A stretch of 64,000 bases of DNA from an uncultured Bacilli bacterium (GTDB lineage Bacteria; Bacillota_I; Bacilli_A; RFN20; CAG-826), in NCBI GenBank assembly GCA_944368975.1, contig CALVXI010000007.1:1-64000 (forward strand), given 5' to 3'. This document shows, one piece after another, positions 21,051 to 30,609 of this stretch. The first letter of the stretch is position 1, and every line of letters begins with the position of its first letter. The position numbers were made by a program, and so were the translations under genes. The notes beneath the pieces are model-generated. The model was not told the origin of the DNA, made no database searches, and worked only from the letters and a program-made list of their open reading frames with translations.

Positions 21051-21051
21051 T

Positions 21052-21081
21052 AAAAAATAACTAGACGCGCTAGTTATTTTT
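21052..21081 (-). terminator. greA terminator
   Basis: A 12-bp stem (AAAAATAACTAG/CTAGTTATTTTT, 21053-21064 and 21070-21081, loop ACGCG) follows the greA stop codon and ends in a T run on the minus strand. Confidence 0.8.
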
Positions 21082-21103
21082 ACTTATTAATTTATTTAAC
21101 TAA

Positions 21104-21571
21104 TTATTTAACTTCGATAATTTCAATATCGTAAGGTTGTAAAGCATTAACTGTTACTCTATCACCAGCTTTATGGCCAATTAATGCAGCACCTAGAGCA
21201 CACTCATTAGAAATTTTCATCTTATCTGGGTCAGTTTCAACACTAGAAACAATTCTAATAGTAACCTCTTCATCTAAATCTAAATCTTTGTAAGTAACGG
21301 TATTTGAAACACCAATAGTTTTACTTTTTTTATTTGTACTAATAATTTCACAATTATCTAAAATTTCACGAATTTCTTTTTCTCTTTGATGCAATTTAGC
21401 TTGTAAATCTCTAGCGGCATCATAATCAGCGTTTTCAGAAAGATCGCCCATAGCACGAGCTTCTTGAAGTTGTTTAATAACTTTTGGATTTTCAACATCT
21501 AAAATTTGACGATATTCACGTTCTAACTCTTCTTTACCTTCAGCTGTTAATTTATATTTTTCACTTGCCAT
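21104..21571 (-). CDS. greA: Transcript cleavage factor GreA
   Basis: Binds the RNA polymerase secondary channel and stimulates cleavage of backtracked RNA. The 155 residues show the N-terminal coiled coil with its acidic tip (ARAMGDLSENADYDAARDLQAKL) and the C-terminal FKBP-like domain (ECALGAALIGHKAGD). GAAGGAG precedes the ATG. It follows the DUF1292 gene and is closed by a strong terminator. Confidence 0.97.
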   Translation of the reverse strand: MASEKYKLTAEGKEELEREYRQILDVENPKVIKQLQEARAMGDLSENADYDAARDLQAKLHQREKEIREILDNCEIISTNKKSKTIGVSNTVTYKDLDLDEEVTIRIVSSVETDPDKMKISNECALGAALIGHKAGDRVTVNALQPYDIEIIEVK

Positions 21572-21621
21572 AATAAACTCCTTCTTTGCCTAAAAATTAT
21601 ATACTTAAAATCTTTTATTTT

Positions 21622-21882
21622 CTAGTCATTATTATGCATCATAGGTTCATTATTGTAACAATCTAAAACTTCCTCGCCCATAGCCAAAGTTTCATCGTCT
21701 GTTACTTCTTCAATTGAACCATCTTCATTATATTTCATCATAATAATTTCATCAGGTGAAGATTTATCATAAATGAAAGCATAACTATTATTATTTTGAT
21801 CTTCAAAAGTAAATAAAATTTCCATTAAATACTTATTTCCTTCTTCATCATAAATTTCAATTTGATTATCATTTAACTCCAT
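21622..21882 (-). CDS. DUF1292 (YrzB-like) protein
   Basis: An acidic 86-residue protein of the DUF1292 family, recognised by EIYDEEGNKYLMEILFTFE and the EEVTDDETLAMGEEVLDCYN end. The family is conserved next to ruvX and alaS in Bacillota (yrzB-ruvX-yrzL-alaS in B. subtilis); its function is unknown. The start overlaps the ruvX end by 14 bases, so it is translated from the same mRNA. Confidence 0.88.
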   Translation of the reverse strand: MELNDNQIEIYDEEGNKYLMEILFTFEDQNNNSYAFIYDKSSPDEIIMMKYNEDGSIEEVTDDETLAMGEEVLDCYNNEPMMHNND

Positions 21883-22303
21883 CTTTTTCCATTCTCCTTA
21901 TAAATCTTTCTAAAATTACGATAGCTGAAAACATATCAATTAATTTATCTTGTTTATTTTTTTTAATTCCAGCTTCCTCCATTTTTTCTCTTGCTTCAAT
22001 TGTAGAATATCTTTCATCTTCATAAAAGATTTTTAAATCTTTTTTGTATATTAAAAGATCTTCAATAAATTTCTTTGTCGAAGCACATCGTGTTTGTTCT
22101 TCTCCATTAATCATTAAGGGATACCCAACAACTAAATTTTTAATATTTTCAATTTCTAAATAATTCAATAAATGTTCACGCGCTTTTTTAAAATTATTTT
22201 TTTCAAAAAGAAAGTTTTCACGCCCATGAACAATTCCTAATGAATCATTTGTTGCGATGCCTAATGATGTTGTACCTAAATCAATAGCAAGATATTTTTC
22301 CAT
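21869..22303 (-). CDS. ruvX: Holliday junction resolvase-like RuvX (YqgF)
   Basis: RNase H-fold nuclease linked to 16S rRNA 5' end maturation (E. coli YqgF) and to junction cutting. The acidic residues lie in AIDLGTTSLGIA, YEDERYSTIEA and LIDMFSAIVIL. I chose the ATG at 22303 (MEKYLAIDLG, 144 residues), which overlaps the alaS stop; a TTG at 22324 is less likely. Essential in several Bacillota. Confidence 0.93.
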   Translation of the reverse strand: MEKYLAIDLGTTSLGIATNDSLGIVHGRENFLFEKNNFKKAREHLLNYLEIENIKNLVVGYPLMINGEEQTRCASTKKFIEDLLIYKKDLKIFYEDERYSTIEAREKMEEAGIKKNKQDKLIDMFSAIVILERFIRRMEKDGVK

Positions 22304-22304
22304 T

Positions 22305-24905
22305 TTAATCGAGTAAATCCTCAATCTTTAAAGAATTAAATTTATTAATATCAGCTATATTGCCTTGGCTTAATTCTTCTTTTCCGCCGCCGTTGCCGCC
22401 ACAAACTAAGCAAATTTTCTTAATAATTTCTTTAGCCTTATATTGATTAGTAAGATTCTTACTAACACCCACAATAATAGGATGTTTATTTTCATCATTA
22501 CCAACTAAAACAAAAATATAATTTGTTTGATTGACTTTTAAATTGTCATAAACGTTAATTAAATCTTTCTTACTATATTCATTAAAGTATTTGATTAAAT
22601 AATTAATGTCATTACTTTTCCTAATTTCGTCTTTTATAGAATTAAGTTGAGATTTAATAGCTTTTTCAGTTAATTCTTGAATTTTTTTATTAAGTTCAAT
22701 AACCATTTGCTTTTCGGCATTAATTTTATTTACAATATCTTCCTCACTAAAAGCGGTAATACTTTCTTTGATTTTATCTAATAAAATTGACTTTGCTTTT
22801 AATAGTTCGTAAGCCTTAATTCCGGTTAAAGCTTCTATTCTTCTAACTCCGCTAGCAATAGATTCTTCACTCTTAATAATGAATAAACCAATTTCATTAG
22901 TATTGTCAACGTGGCAACCACCGCAAAATTCAATAGATTTATTTCCAAATTTTACAACTCTTACAGTTGAACCATATTTTTCACCAAATTCAGCAATTGC
23001 ACCAGTCTTTTTAGCTTCTTCAATAGGTAAAATTTCAGTAACACGTTTAATATTTTCATTAATCATCTCATTTACTTTAGATTCAATTTCGATTAATTGA
23101 TTTTTTTCAATCTTTTTTGGATAAGAAAAATCAAAACGCAAATAATTTTCGCAAACATAACTTCCTTTTTGTTTAACTCCATTACCTAAAACTTCAATTA
23201 AAGCACTTTGTAAAAGGTGAGTTGCACTATGATTTTTCTTAATATTTTCATGTTTAACTTTATTTAAGGCTAAAGTTAAAACATCATTTAATTTTAATAT
23301 TCCCTTTTTTACTTCAATATGATGCAAATGTTGCTTGTTAGGAGCTTTTGTTACATTATATACGTCAGCTAAAAAATCATTATTAAAAATTGTTCCAGTA
23401 TCACTAACTTCTCCACCCATTTCAGCATAAAAATTAGTAATATCAAAAATAACTTCTCCAGAATCACTAATTGAATCAACTTTCACACCATCTTTAAATA
23501 ATCCAATTACTTTACCTTGAATATCATCATCAAGATATTCAAAATGTGATTCCTCTTTAAATTCTAGTAAATCTTTTGATTGTTTATTAAATGATTCAAT
23601 TACCTTTCTTGAATTTCTTGCTAATTCTTTTTGTTTTTCTAAGCATTTTTTAAATTCTTCTAAGTCAATAGATATACCATGATCTTCACAAATTTCCATA
23701 GTTAATTCAATTGGAAAACCATAAGTATCATAAAGTTTAAAAGCATCACTTCCTAGTATTTCCTTTTTGCTAGCAATTAATTGATTTAAAATACTTTCTC
23801 CACTATTTAAAGTTTTTATGAACTTTTCTTCTTCAGCTTTAATTTTTTCTTCAATTTCTATTTGTTTATCGATTAAATAAGGATAAAAATCTTTCATTAC
23901 TTTTATTACAGAAGAAACAAGTTTATATAAGAATGGTTCATTTAATCCTAGTTTTTGACCATAACGCATTGCTCTACGTAATAATCTTCTTAAAACATAT
24001 CCTCTTCCTTCATTTGAGAAATTAGCACCATCTGCTAAAGCAAACGTACAGGCACGAATATGATCAGCGATAACTCGATAAGGCATTAAAAATTTCCCTT
24101 CATAAGGTTTTGAAGTAATTTTCATTGTATCTTCAATAATTGGGAAAAATAAATCCGTTTCAAAATTTGTTTCTGTTTCTTGAAGAACACAAGCGATTCT
24201 TTCTAAGCCTGCTCCAGTATCAATATTTTTATGAGGTAATTCTTTATAATCCTCTCTTTTAACACCATTTACAGCATTAAATTGTGAAAAAACTATACCC
24301 CATATTTCAATATAGCGATCATTTTCAATATCATCTTGTAAGAGTTTAATCCCTAAGTGATTTTTATCGTATTTTTCACCACGATCATAGAAAACTTCAG
24401 TATTTGGTCCGCATGGTCCTTCACCAATTTGCCAAAAATTTCCTTCTAATGGAATTAAATGATCTTCTTTTAATCCTTCTTTAATCCATAATAATTTTGT
24501 TTCTAAATCGTTAGGATGATATGTGACATATAATTTTTCTTTATCTAAACCAAAATATTTTTCGTTAGTTAATATATCAAAAGCCCAATTAACAATTTCT
24601 TTACGAAAATAGTCTCCAATAGAAAAATTGCCTAACATTTCAAAAAATGTATGATGTCTAGCTGTTTTTCCAACGTTTGTTATATCATTAGTTCTAATAC
24701 ATTTTTGAACATTAACAATTCTTTTACTTTCAGGAATTTCACTTCCATCAAAATATTTTTTTAATGCGCTTACACCAGCATTAATCCAAAGTAAGGTTGG
24801 ATCATTTTGTGGAATTAAACTTGCGCCAGGTTCAATCATATGACCCCTTTCTTTAAAAAAGTTTAACCAAATGTTTCTAATTTCTTGACTAGATAAATGT
24901 TTCAT
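22305..24905 (-). CDS. alaS: Alanyl-tRNA synthetase
   Basis: Charges tRNA-Ala. The 866 residues include the class II catalytic domain (RIVNVQKCIRTNDI, TARHHTFFEMLGNFSIGDYF), the tRNA recognition helices and the editing domain (HSATHLLQSAL and the CGGCHVDNTNEIG zinc motif). A C-terminal coiled coil and C-Ala domain with a Gly-rich end (LVCGGNGGGKEELSQG) follow. AAAGGGG precedes the ATG. An Ala-specific T-box upstream controls it. Confidence 0.98.
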   Translation of the reverse strand: MKHLSSQEIRNIWLNFFKERGHMIEPGASLIPQNDPTLLWINAGVSALKKYFDGSEIPESKRIVNVQKCIRTNDITNVGKTARHHTFFEMLGNFSIGDYFRKEIVNWAFDILTNEKYFGLDKEKLYVTYHPNDLETKLLWIKEGLKEDHLIPLEGNFWQIGEGPCGPNTEVFYDRGEKYDKNHLGIKLLQDDIENDRYIEIWGIVFSQFNAVNGVKREDYKELPHKNIDTGAGLERIACVLQETETNFETDLFFPIIEDTMKITSKPYEGKFLMPYRVIADHIRACTFALADGANFSNEGRGYVLRRLLRRAMRYGQKLGLNEPFLYKLVSSVIKVMKDFYPYLIDKQIEIEEKIKAEEEKFIKTLNSGESILNQLIASKKEILGSDAFKLYDTYGFPIELTMEICEDHGISIDLEEFKKCLEKQKELARNSRKVIESFNKQSKDLLEFKEESHFEYLDDDIQGKVIGLFKDGVKVDSISDSGEVIFDITNFYAEMGGEVSDTGTIFNNDFLADVYNVTKAPNKQHLHHIEVKKGILKLNDVLTLALNKVKHENIKKNHSATHLLQSALIEVLGNGVKQKGSYVCENYLRFDFSYPKKIEKNQLIEIESKVNEMINENIKRVTEILPIEEAKKTGAIAEFGEKYGSTVRVVKFGNKSIEFCGGCHVDNTNEIGLFIIKSEESIASGVRRIEALTGIKAYELLKAKSILLDKIKESITAFSEEDIVNKINAEKQMVIELNKKIQELTEKAIKSQLNSIKDEIRKSNDINYLIKYFNEYSKKDLINVYDNLKVNQTNYIFVLVGNDENKHPIIVGVSKNLTNQYKAKEIIKKICLVCGGNGGGKEELSQGNIADINKFNSLKIEDLLD

Positions 24906-24921
24906 AATTTCCCCTTTAAAA

Positions 24922-25107
24922 ATAAAAAAGCTCCTAATTTAGGAACGATTTATCGCGGTACCATCCTAATTCCTAGTAAATAACTAGGCTCTTAATTTAG
25001 TATTTAATTTTGATTTAATAGAAATTGGCCCGTATTAATTTTATTACATGCCTTTTCACCATTTAGCACTCTCTATAGAAATAAAAATTAATACTTCTTT
25101 TTCCGCT
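24922..25107 (-). promoter_or_regulatory. Alanine T-box riboswitch
   Basis: The minus strand carries the T-box sequence AGGATGGTACCGCG (24954-24967), which base-pairs with uncharged tRNA ends. Stem I is closed by GTATTAATTTT/AAAATTAATAC. Its internal loop holds GGGCCAA, so the specifier is most likely GCC (25027-25029), an alanine codon. The terminator stem (24930-24946) followed by six T (24924-24929) is the alternative fold. The upstream TATAAT is at 25111-25116. Confidence 0.92.
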
Positions 25108-25115
25108 AAAATTAT

Positions 25116-25143
25116 ATAAAAACTATTTACTTAAGTAAATAGC
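25116..25143 (-). terminator. mnmA terminator
   Basis: A palindromic stem CTATTTACTT/AAGTAAATAG (25123-25142) follows the mnmA stop codon, then TTTTTAT on the minus strand. It overlaps the likely -35 region of the alaS T-box transcript. Confidence 0.7.
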
Positions 25144-26274
25144 TTAATTTTTTAACTTACCTTTATAATAAACTTTATCTATAATGCCTCCACCTAAACA
25201 AATTTCACCATCATATAAAACAGCCGCTTGTCCAGGAGTAACAGCTTTATATGGTTCATCAAAAATTAATTTAATAGTGTTACTATCAATATTAAATAAA
25301 GTTACACCTAAATCTTTCTGCCTATATCTAAATTTTGCAAATAAATGGGTATTATCATTAACGTGTTCATTAAACAAATTAACACGGTTAATAATACAAT
25401 AATCACTAAATAAATGTTCATCTTCAGAACCACTTGCTACATAAAGAATATTGTTTTTAACATCTTTTTTGCAAACAAACCAGCCTTTAGCAATTTCATT
25501 TTTAATCCCGCCAATACCTAATCCTTTTCTTTGCCCAATTGTATAATACATTACTCCATCATGGGTTCCTAAAATTCTTCCTGTTTCAATATCGACAATG
25601 TTCCCTTTAGTGGCAGGTAAATAATTTTTTAGAAATTCCTTAAAATTTCTTTCGCCTATAAAACAAATTCCTGTTGAATCTTTCTTATCCTCAACACTTT
25701 CTAAGTCCAATTTATGTGCTATTTCTCTAACTTCCTCTTTTAATAAATCACCTAAAGGAAATAAGCAACTCTTTAATTGTTCTAAACTAATTTGACTTAA
25801 AAAATATGTTTGATCTTTATTTTTATCTTTTGCTTTATATAAATAGGTTTTATCATTAACATCAACTCTTTTAGCATAATGACCCATAGCAATCATATCG
25901 CAGCCATTTTGTTTAGCAAACTTTAAAAACGAATCAAATTTAATATATTTATTACAAAAAATATCAGGATTTGGTGTTCGACCTAATTTATATTCATCAA
26001 GAAAGTAAGTGAAAACATTGTCCCAATATTCTTTAATAAAATCAATTCTTAATAAAGGTAGATTTAATTTTTCACATACTTTTTTTGCATCATTATAATC
26101 TTTTTCTTGTGGACAAATATCATCATTTAAAGTTGGATTTCCTAAAAAATCATTATTCACATCGCTATCCCAATTACGCATGAAAGCACAAATTACGTCA
26201 TATCCTTTTTCTTTTAATAAATAAGCGCTTACTGCACTATCAACTCCTCCACTAAGTCCAAGCATTATTTTCAT
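25144..26274 (-). CDS. mnmA: tRNA 2-thiouridylase
   Basis: Adds sulfur to C2 of U34 in Lys, Glu and Gln tRNAs. The 376 residues start with the PP-loop GLSGGVDSAVSA. The two catalytic cysteines lie in NPDIFCNKYIKF and STGICFIGERNF. A C-terminal beta barrel follows. The start overlaps the dtd stop by 4 bases, so it is coupled to dtd. Confidence 0.96.
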   Translation of the reverse strand: MKIMLGLSGGVDSAVSAYLLKEKGYDVICAFMRNWDSDVNNDFLGNPTLNDDICPQEKDYNDAKKVCEKLNLPLLRIDFIKEYWDNVFTYFLDEYKLGRTPNPDIFCNKYIKFDSFLKFAKQNGCDMIAMGHYAKRVDVNDKTYLYKAKDKNKDQTYFLSQISLEQLKSCLFPLGDLLKEEVREIAHKLDLESVEDKKDSTGICFIGERNFKEFLKNYLPATKGNIVDIETGRILGTHDGVMYYTIGQRKGLGIGGIKNEIAKGWFVCKKDVKNNILYVASGSEDEHLFSDYCIINRVNLFNEHVNDNTHLFAKFRYRQKDLGVTLFNIDSNTIKLIFDEPYKAVTPGQAAVLYDGEICLGGGIIDKVYYKGKLKN

Positions 26275-26720
26275 TTTAAATCCTCACTATCAATTACCAA
26301 AGTAAATGGTCCATCATTAACTAAACTTACTTTCATATCTTCTCCGAAAATACCAGTTTTTACTAAAAACCCTTCAGATTCCATATATTTATTAAAATAT
26401 TCATATAATTCTTTAGCTTTTATAAAATCTAAACTTTTTATAAATGATGGTCTATTTCCTTTTGAAATATCGCCATATAAAGTAAATTGAGAAATAGATA
26501 AAATTTCTCCATTAATATCTTTAAGTGACAAATTTGTTTTACCATTTTCATCCATAAATACTCTTAATTTAGTTATCTTTTTAGCAACTTTATTTACTGT
26601 CTCTAAATCATCGCCTTCTTTAAATCCTACTAAAAGAAGAAAGCCTCTATTTATTTCATTATATAACTCCCCATTTATTTTAACATTTGCTTCTAACACA
26701 TTTTGCAATACGATTTTCAT
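26271..26720 (-). CDS. dtd: D-aminoacyl-tRNA deacylase
   Basis: Removes D-amino acids (and glycine mischarged on tRNA-Ala) from tRNA. The 149 residues carry the active-site motif SQFTLYGDISKGNRPSF and the cross-subunit Gly-cisPro motif NDGPFTLVID. It is divergent from rarA with only a 23-base gap between start codons, so the two promoters overlap. Confidence 0.95.
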   Translation of the reverse strand: MKIVLQNVLEANVKINGELYNEINRGFLLLVGFKEGDDLETVNKVAKKITKLRVFMDENGKTNLSLKDINGEILSISQFTLYGDISKGNRPSFIKSLDFIKAKELYEYFNKYMESEGFLVKTGIFGEDMKVSLVNDGPFTLVIDSEDLK

Positions 26721-26731
26721 GCTTTTTATTA

Positions 26732-26737
26732 TATAAT
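26732..26737 (+). promoter_or_regulatory. -10 box next to the rarA ATG
   Basis: TATAAT ends 6 bases before the rarA ATG, with no Shine-Dalgarno between. Transcription from it would start at the A of ATG, giving a leaderless mRNA. Confidence 0.5.
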
Positions 26738-26743
26738 ATTTTC

Positions 26744-28006
26744 ATGTTAAAACCACTAGCATTTAGAATTAGACCTAAAAATTTAAAAGATATAATCGGG
26801 CAAGAACATATAATCGGCGAAAAAGGCATCTTAACTAATAGTGTTAAACAAAAATTACCTTTATCTTTTATTTTATATGGTCCTCCAGGTATTGGAAAAA
26901 CAACAATCGCTGAAGCTTATGCAAATGATTTAAATATTAAATTTATTAAATTAAATGCTGTAAGTTCAAATAAAAAAGATTTAGAAGAAGCAATAAACAA
27001 TGCTAAATTAAATCCACCTTTATTATTAATTATCGATGAAGTTCATCGTATTAATAAAGATAAGCAAGATATTTTACTTCCATATATTGAAGATGGAACT
27101 ATATGTTTAGTTGGCGCTACTACCGCAAATCCATATATATCAATAAATAAAGCTATTAGAAGTCGTTGCCATATATTGGAAGTAAAAAAATTAACATCTG
27201 AGCAAATTGTTTTAGGCTTAAATAAAGCCATTAAATCTCCTGAAGGATTAAACTCAAAAATTAATATTAGCCAAGATGTCCTTGAATTTATTGCAAAAAG
27301 TTCAAATGGAGATTTTCGTTTTGCTTTAAATTATCTTGAAGTTTTATCATTAACATATGTCGATACTTTAATCACACTTGATATGGCTAAAGAAATAACT
27401 AAAGTTTCTAATATTCAAATGGATAAAAACGAAGATGATCACTATAATGCAGTTAGTGCTTTACAAAAATCCATACGTGGAAGCGATGTTAACGCTGCAT
27501 TATATTATTTAGCTCGATTATGTGCTGCTAATGATTTAGAAAGTATCGCTAGACGCTTAATCGTTACTGCTTATGAAGATATCGGATTAGCTAATCCTAA
27601 TGCTTGCTTAAGATGCAAAGTTGCTATCGATGTTGCTAGAGAGGTTGGCTTCCCTGAAGCCGTTATTCCTTTAAGCGACGCAGTAATTGATTTAGCTTTA
27701 TCGCCAAAATCAAAAGCTGGTGCCTTATCTATTTATAAAGCATTAGATGAAGTAAATTCACGACCATTAGAAGTTTTAGATTATTTAAAATATACACCTG
27801 TAAACACCTTAGAAATCGATAAATATCCTTATGATCGTCCTGATCTTTGGAAATATATGCAATATTTGCCTGAACTAATTAAAGATTATGAATTTTATGA
27901 ACCTAGCGATCATTCTCAATATGAAAAAGCACTAAACGAAAACTACCGTAAACTTAAACAAATTGAGAGAACTTCAAATTTAAGAAAACTAAAAACTAAT
28001 AAATAA
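26744..28006 (+). CDS. rarA: Replication-associated recombination protein A
   Basis: AAA+ ATPase of the RarA/MgsA/WRNIP1 family that acts at stalled replication forks. It begins PLAFRIRPKNLKDIIGQEHI, with Walker A GPPGIGKTT and Walker B IIDEVHR. The MgsA tetramer domain follows (IRGSDVNAALYYLARL, YEDIGLANP, LSDAVIDLALSPKS). I chose the ATG at 26744 (420 residues), as the longer frame from 26687 lies in the dtd gene. Its 3' end overlaps the opposite pdp gene by 11 bases. Confidence 0.96.
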   Translation: MLKPLAFRIRPKNLKDIIGQEHIIGEKGILTNSVKQKLPLSFILYGPPGIGKTTIAEAYANDLNIKFIKLNAVSSNKKDLEEAINNAKLNPPLLLIIDEVHRINKDKQDILLPYIEDGTICLVGATTANPYISINKAIRSRCHILEVKKLTSEQIVLGLNKAIKSPEGLNSKINISQDVLEFIAKSSNGDFRFALNYLEVLSLTYVDTLITLDMAKEITKVSNIQMDKNEDDHYNAVSALQKSIRGSDVNAALYYLARLCAANDLESIARRLIVTAYEDIGLANPNACLRCKVAIDVAREVGFPEAVIPLSDAVIDLALSPKSKAGALSIYKALDEVNSRPLEVLDYLKYTPVNTLEIDKYPYDRPDLWKYMQYLPELIKDYEFYEPSDHSQYEKALNENYRKLKQIERTSNLRKLKTNK

Positions 28007-29249
28007 AGGCTTCTTTAACCTCTTTTATTATATCTTCTACTTTTTCTTTATTAGTATAAAGTGTGCAAAGTAATTCACCTTTTTTAACTGCATCACCAAC
28101 TTTTTTATTAAGAACTATTCCTGCTGACATATCTATAGTATCGGTGATAACTTCTCTTCCACCACCTAAATGCATAGAACCTTTCCCAATTGCAAAAGCA
28201 TCAATACGTGCAATTTTCCCATTTTTCTCTGCATAAATTGGTATTTGATATTTACTAACGCTAAATTTAGATGGATCAAGAATATAAGAAATATCACCTT
28301 TTTGATATTTAACAAATTCAACAAATTTGTTAAAAGCTTTGCCATTTTTTAAATTATTTAGCAAGGCTTCATAAGCTTTATCGTAATCATCATATATTTT
28401 AGATTGGATCAACATAATAGCTCCGCTATTTAAACATAATTCAGTTAAATCTTTTGGACCTTCATTATGTAATGTTTTAATAACTTCTTTAATCTCGAGA
28501 TTATTTCCAACTGCATAACCTAAAGGTTCATTCATATCAGTAACTTCATAACGGACATCTTTATTAAGGTGCTTACCAATTTCGCTCATCAAATCTCCAA
28601 GTTTTTTCGCTTCTTCTTTTGTTTTCATAAAAGCGCCGGAGCCATATTTAACATCAAGCAAAATACAATCTGCACCACTAGCAAGTTTTTTTGACATGAT
28701 GCTAGAAGCAATTAATGGGATGGAGTCAACTGTAGCAGTAACATCTCGCAATGCATATAACTTTTTATCAGCTGGATCAAGATTTTCATTTTGACCAATT
28801 ATAGCCATTCCAATTTCATTTACTTGTTTTTTAAATTCTTCTTTAGTTTCATATATATCAAAGCCAGGAATAGATTCAAGTTTATCAAGCGTTCCGCCAG
28901 TATGTCCTAATCCTCTTCCACTCATTTTTGCAAGTTTTGCACCGCAACTTGCAATCATAGGTCCAAGAACTAAAGATACCTTATCACCAACTCCGCCTGT
29001 CGAATGTTTGTCCACTTTTAAACCATCGATATCACTTAAATCCCAAACTTCTCCACTATCCCTCATTTCTTTAGTTAAAATGCTTACTTCATAACTAGAC
29101 ATTCCTTTAAAATAAATAGCCATCAATAAAGCACTAGCTTGATAATCAGGTATCTCGCCATTTACATAATTTTTAATAAAAAAATGAATTTCTTCACTTG
29201 TTAAAGTTAAACCATCACGTTTATGTTCAATAATTTCTTCCATTAGCAT
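27996..29249 (-). CDS. pdp: Pyrimidine-nucleoside phosphorylase
   Basis: Splits thymidine, uridine or deoxyuridine with phosphate for salvage. The family signature appears as GLKVDKHSTGGVGDKVSLVLGP and KMSGRGLGHTGGTLDKLES. I chose the ATG at 29249, with GAGG 9 bases upstream (417 residues); an ATG at 29243 is also possible. The product deoxyribose 1-phosphate can enter the DeoC route, although no deoB is in this window. Confidence 0.95.
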   Translation of the reverse strand: MLMEEIIEHKRDGLTLTSEEIHFFIKNYVNGEIPDYQASALLMAIYFKGMSSYEVSILTKEMRDSGEVWDLSDIDGLKVDKHSTGGVGDKVSLVLGPMIASCGAKLAKMSGRGLGHTGGTLDKLESIPGFDIYETKEEFKKQVNEIGMAIIGQNENLDPADKKLYALRDVTATVDSIPLIASSIMSKKLASGADCILLDVKYGSGAFMKTKEEAKKLGDLMSEIGKHLNKDVRYEVTDMNEPLGYAVGNNLEIKEVIKTLHNEGPKDLTELCLNSGAIMLIQSKIYDDYDKAYEALLNNLKNGKAFNKFVEFVKYQKGDISYILDPSKFSVSKYQIPIYAEKNGKIARIDAFAIGKGSMHLGGGREVITDTIDMSAGIVLNKKVGDAVKKGELLCTLYTNKEKVEDIIKEVKEAFIY

Positions 29250-29310
29250 AATCAATAACCTCAAAAAGATTTTAACATATTTATTATAGATTTTTCACTT
29301 AAATTCGATA

Positions 29311-29316
29311 TATTAT
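29311..29316 (+). promoter_or_regulatory. -10 box next to the RsmF-like ATG
   Basis: TATTAT ends 6 bases before the ATG at 29323, and no ribosome-binding site is seen. TATATT at 29309-29314 is an alternative register. A leaderless transcript is likely. Confidence 0.4.
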
Positions 29317-29322
29317 ATCGAT

Positions 29323-30609
29323 ATGGACTTACAAATTTTTAAAAATCATCTTTTAAAATATCTATCTAATGATGAAATAAATAATTTAATAGAATCTTTT
29401 GATAAGGAAGAAAATCATTCTTTAATCATCAATCCTAAGAAAATCAATATTGATAAATTAGAGAAATATTTTCCTAATTTAGAAAATCACCCTTTTATTA
29501 AAAATGTTTATTATTTTAATAAAAGTAATGAGTTAGGAAAACATTTTTTATTTGATAATGGCGCTTACTATATTATGGATGCTAGTAGTCTATTAATTTC
29601 CCATTTTTTAAAATTAGAGGATAATGTCAATATTTTAGACATGTGTAGCGCTCCTGGTGGGAAATCAATTTCACTAGCTTTGAAAAATCCAAATATAAAT
29701 ATCATAAGTAACGATCTTTCTTTTAAAAGGTTACTTGAAATGGAAAAAAATATCGAAAGACTTGGATTAAGTAACATCACTTTAATCAATAATGATTTTA
29801 AAAATGTATTTCAATATTATAAAAACTCTTTTGATATTATTGTTTTGGATGCTCCTTGTAGTGGATCTGGAATGTTTAGGAAAAATGACCTAGTTAAAGA
29901 AGATTGGTCACTTAATAAAGTATTGTCTTTAGCTAAAACTCAAAAAGAATTAATTGAATATGCTTATTATATGCTAAAAAATGGTGGTCTATTAGTTTAT
30001 TCTACATGTTCTTTTAGTTATGAAGAAAATGAAGAAGTTTTAATCTCTATTCTTAATAACCATGATGATTTAAAACTAATTGATTTACCTCATATTGATG
30101 GCGAATATCGTTCTAAGAATTTTAAAGAAGCAATTCATTTATTTCCTAATTTATATAAAGGTGAGGGATTTTTCCTTTCTTTTATAAGAAAATCTAATAA
30201 TGAAAATAATAAAACATTTAAAATTAAGAACATAAAACCCAAACAGTATCTATCTAATTACACTCTTAATTTTAATAATGAAATAATAAGTAAAAATAAA
30301 ATATATAACACTAATAACACAATCGATTTAAGTCATTTTAATGTCATAAAATATGGCCTAGAAATTGGCGAAATAAATAAAAATATTTTTACTCCATCTT
30401 TCCATTTGGCGCATTATCTTGATAGCACTAATTCTATAAAACTAAATGAAGAAGAGAAAAATCAATATATCCACGGTGATACATTAATAAATAAAAATAA
30501 TTTAAAAAGCGGTTATTATATCGTTTCTTATGATGGTATTAATTTAGGTTTTGTTAAAGCAACAAATAATCAATTAAAGAATTTTTATCCAAAAGGATTA
30601 AGACATTAA
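29323..30609 (+). CDS. NSUN/RsmF-type RNA m5C methyltransferase
   Basis: SAM-dependent RNA cytosine-C5 methyltransferase. The SAM motif is DMCSAPGGKSISLAL, and the two catalytic cysteines sit in LDAPCSGSGMF and YSTCSFSYEENEEV. The 428 residues include the RsmF-like C-terminal PUA-type region (YIHGDTL ... GYYIVSYDGINLGFVKA), so a 16S or 23S rRNA target is likely, but the exact site cannot be told. It converges on plsC with a 4-base overlap. Confidence 0.92.
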   Translation: MDLQIFKNHLLKYLSNDEINNLIESFDKEENHSLIINPKKINIDKLEKYFPNLENHPFIKNVYYFNKSNELGKHFLFDNGAYYIMDASSLLISHFLKLEDNVNILDMCSAPGGKSISLALKNPNINIISNDLSFKRLLEMEKNIERLGLSNITLINNDFKNVFQYYKNSFDIIVLDAPCSGSGMFRKNDLVKEDWSLNKVLSLAKTQKELIEYAYYMLKNGGLLVYSTCSFSYEENEEVLISILNNHDDLKLIDLPHIDGEYRSKNFKEAIHLFPNLYKGEGFFLSFIRKSNNENNKTFKIKNIKPKQYLSNYTLNFNNEIISKNKIYNTNNTIDLSHFNVIKYGLEIGEINKNIFTPSFHLAHYLDSTNSIKLNEEEKNQYIHGDTLINKNNLKSGYYIVSYDGINLGFVKATNNQLKNFYPKGLRH

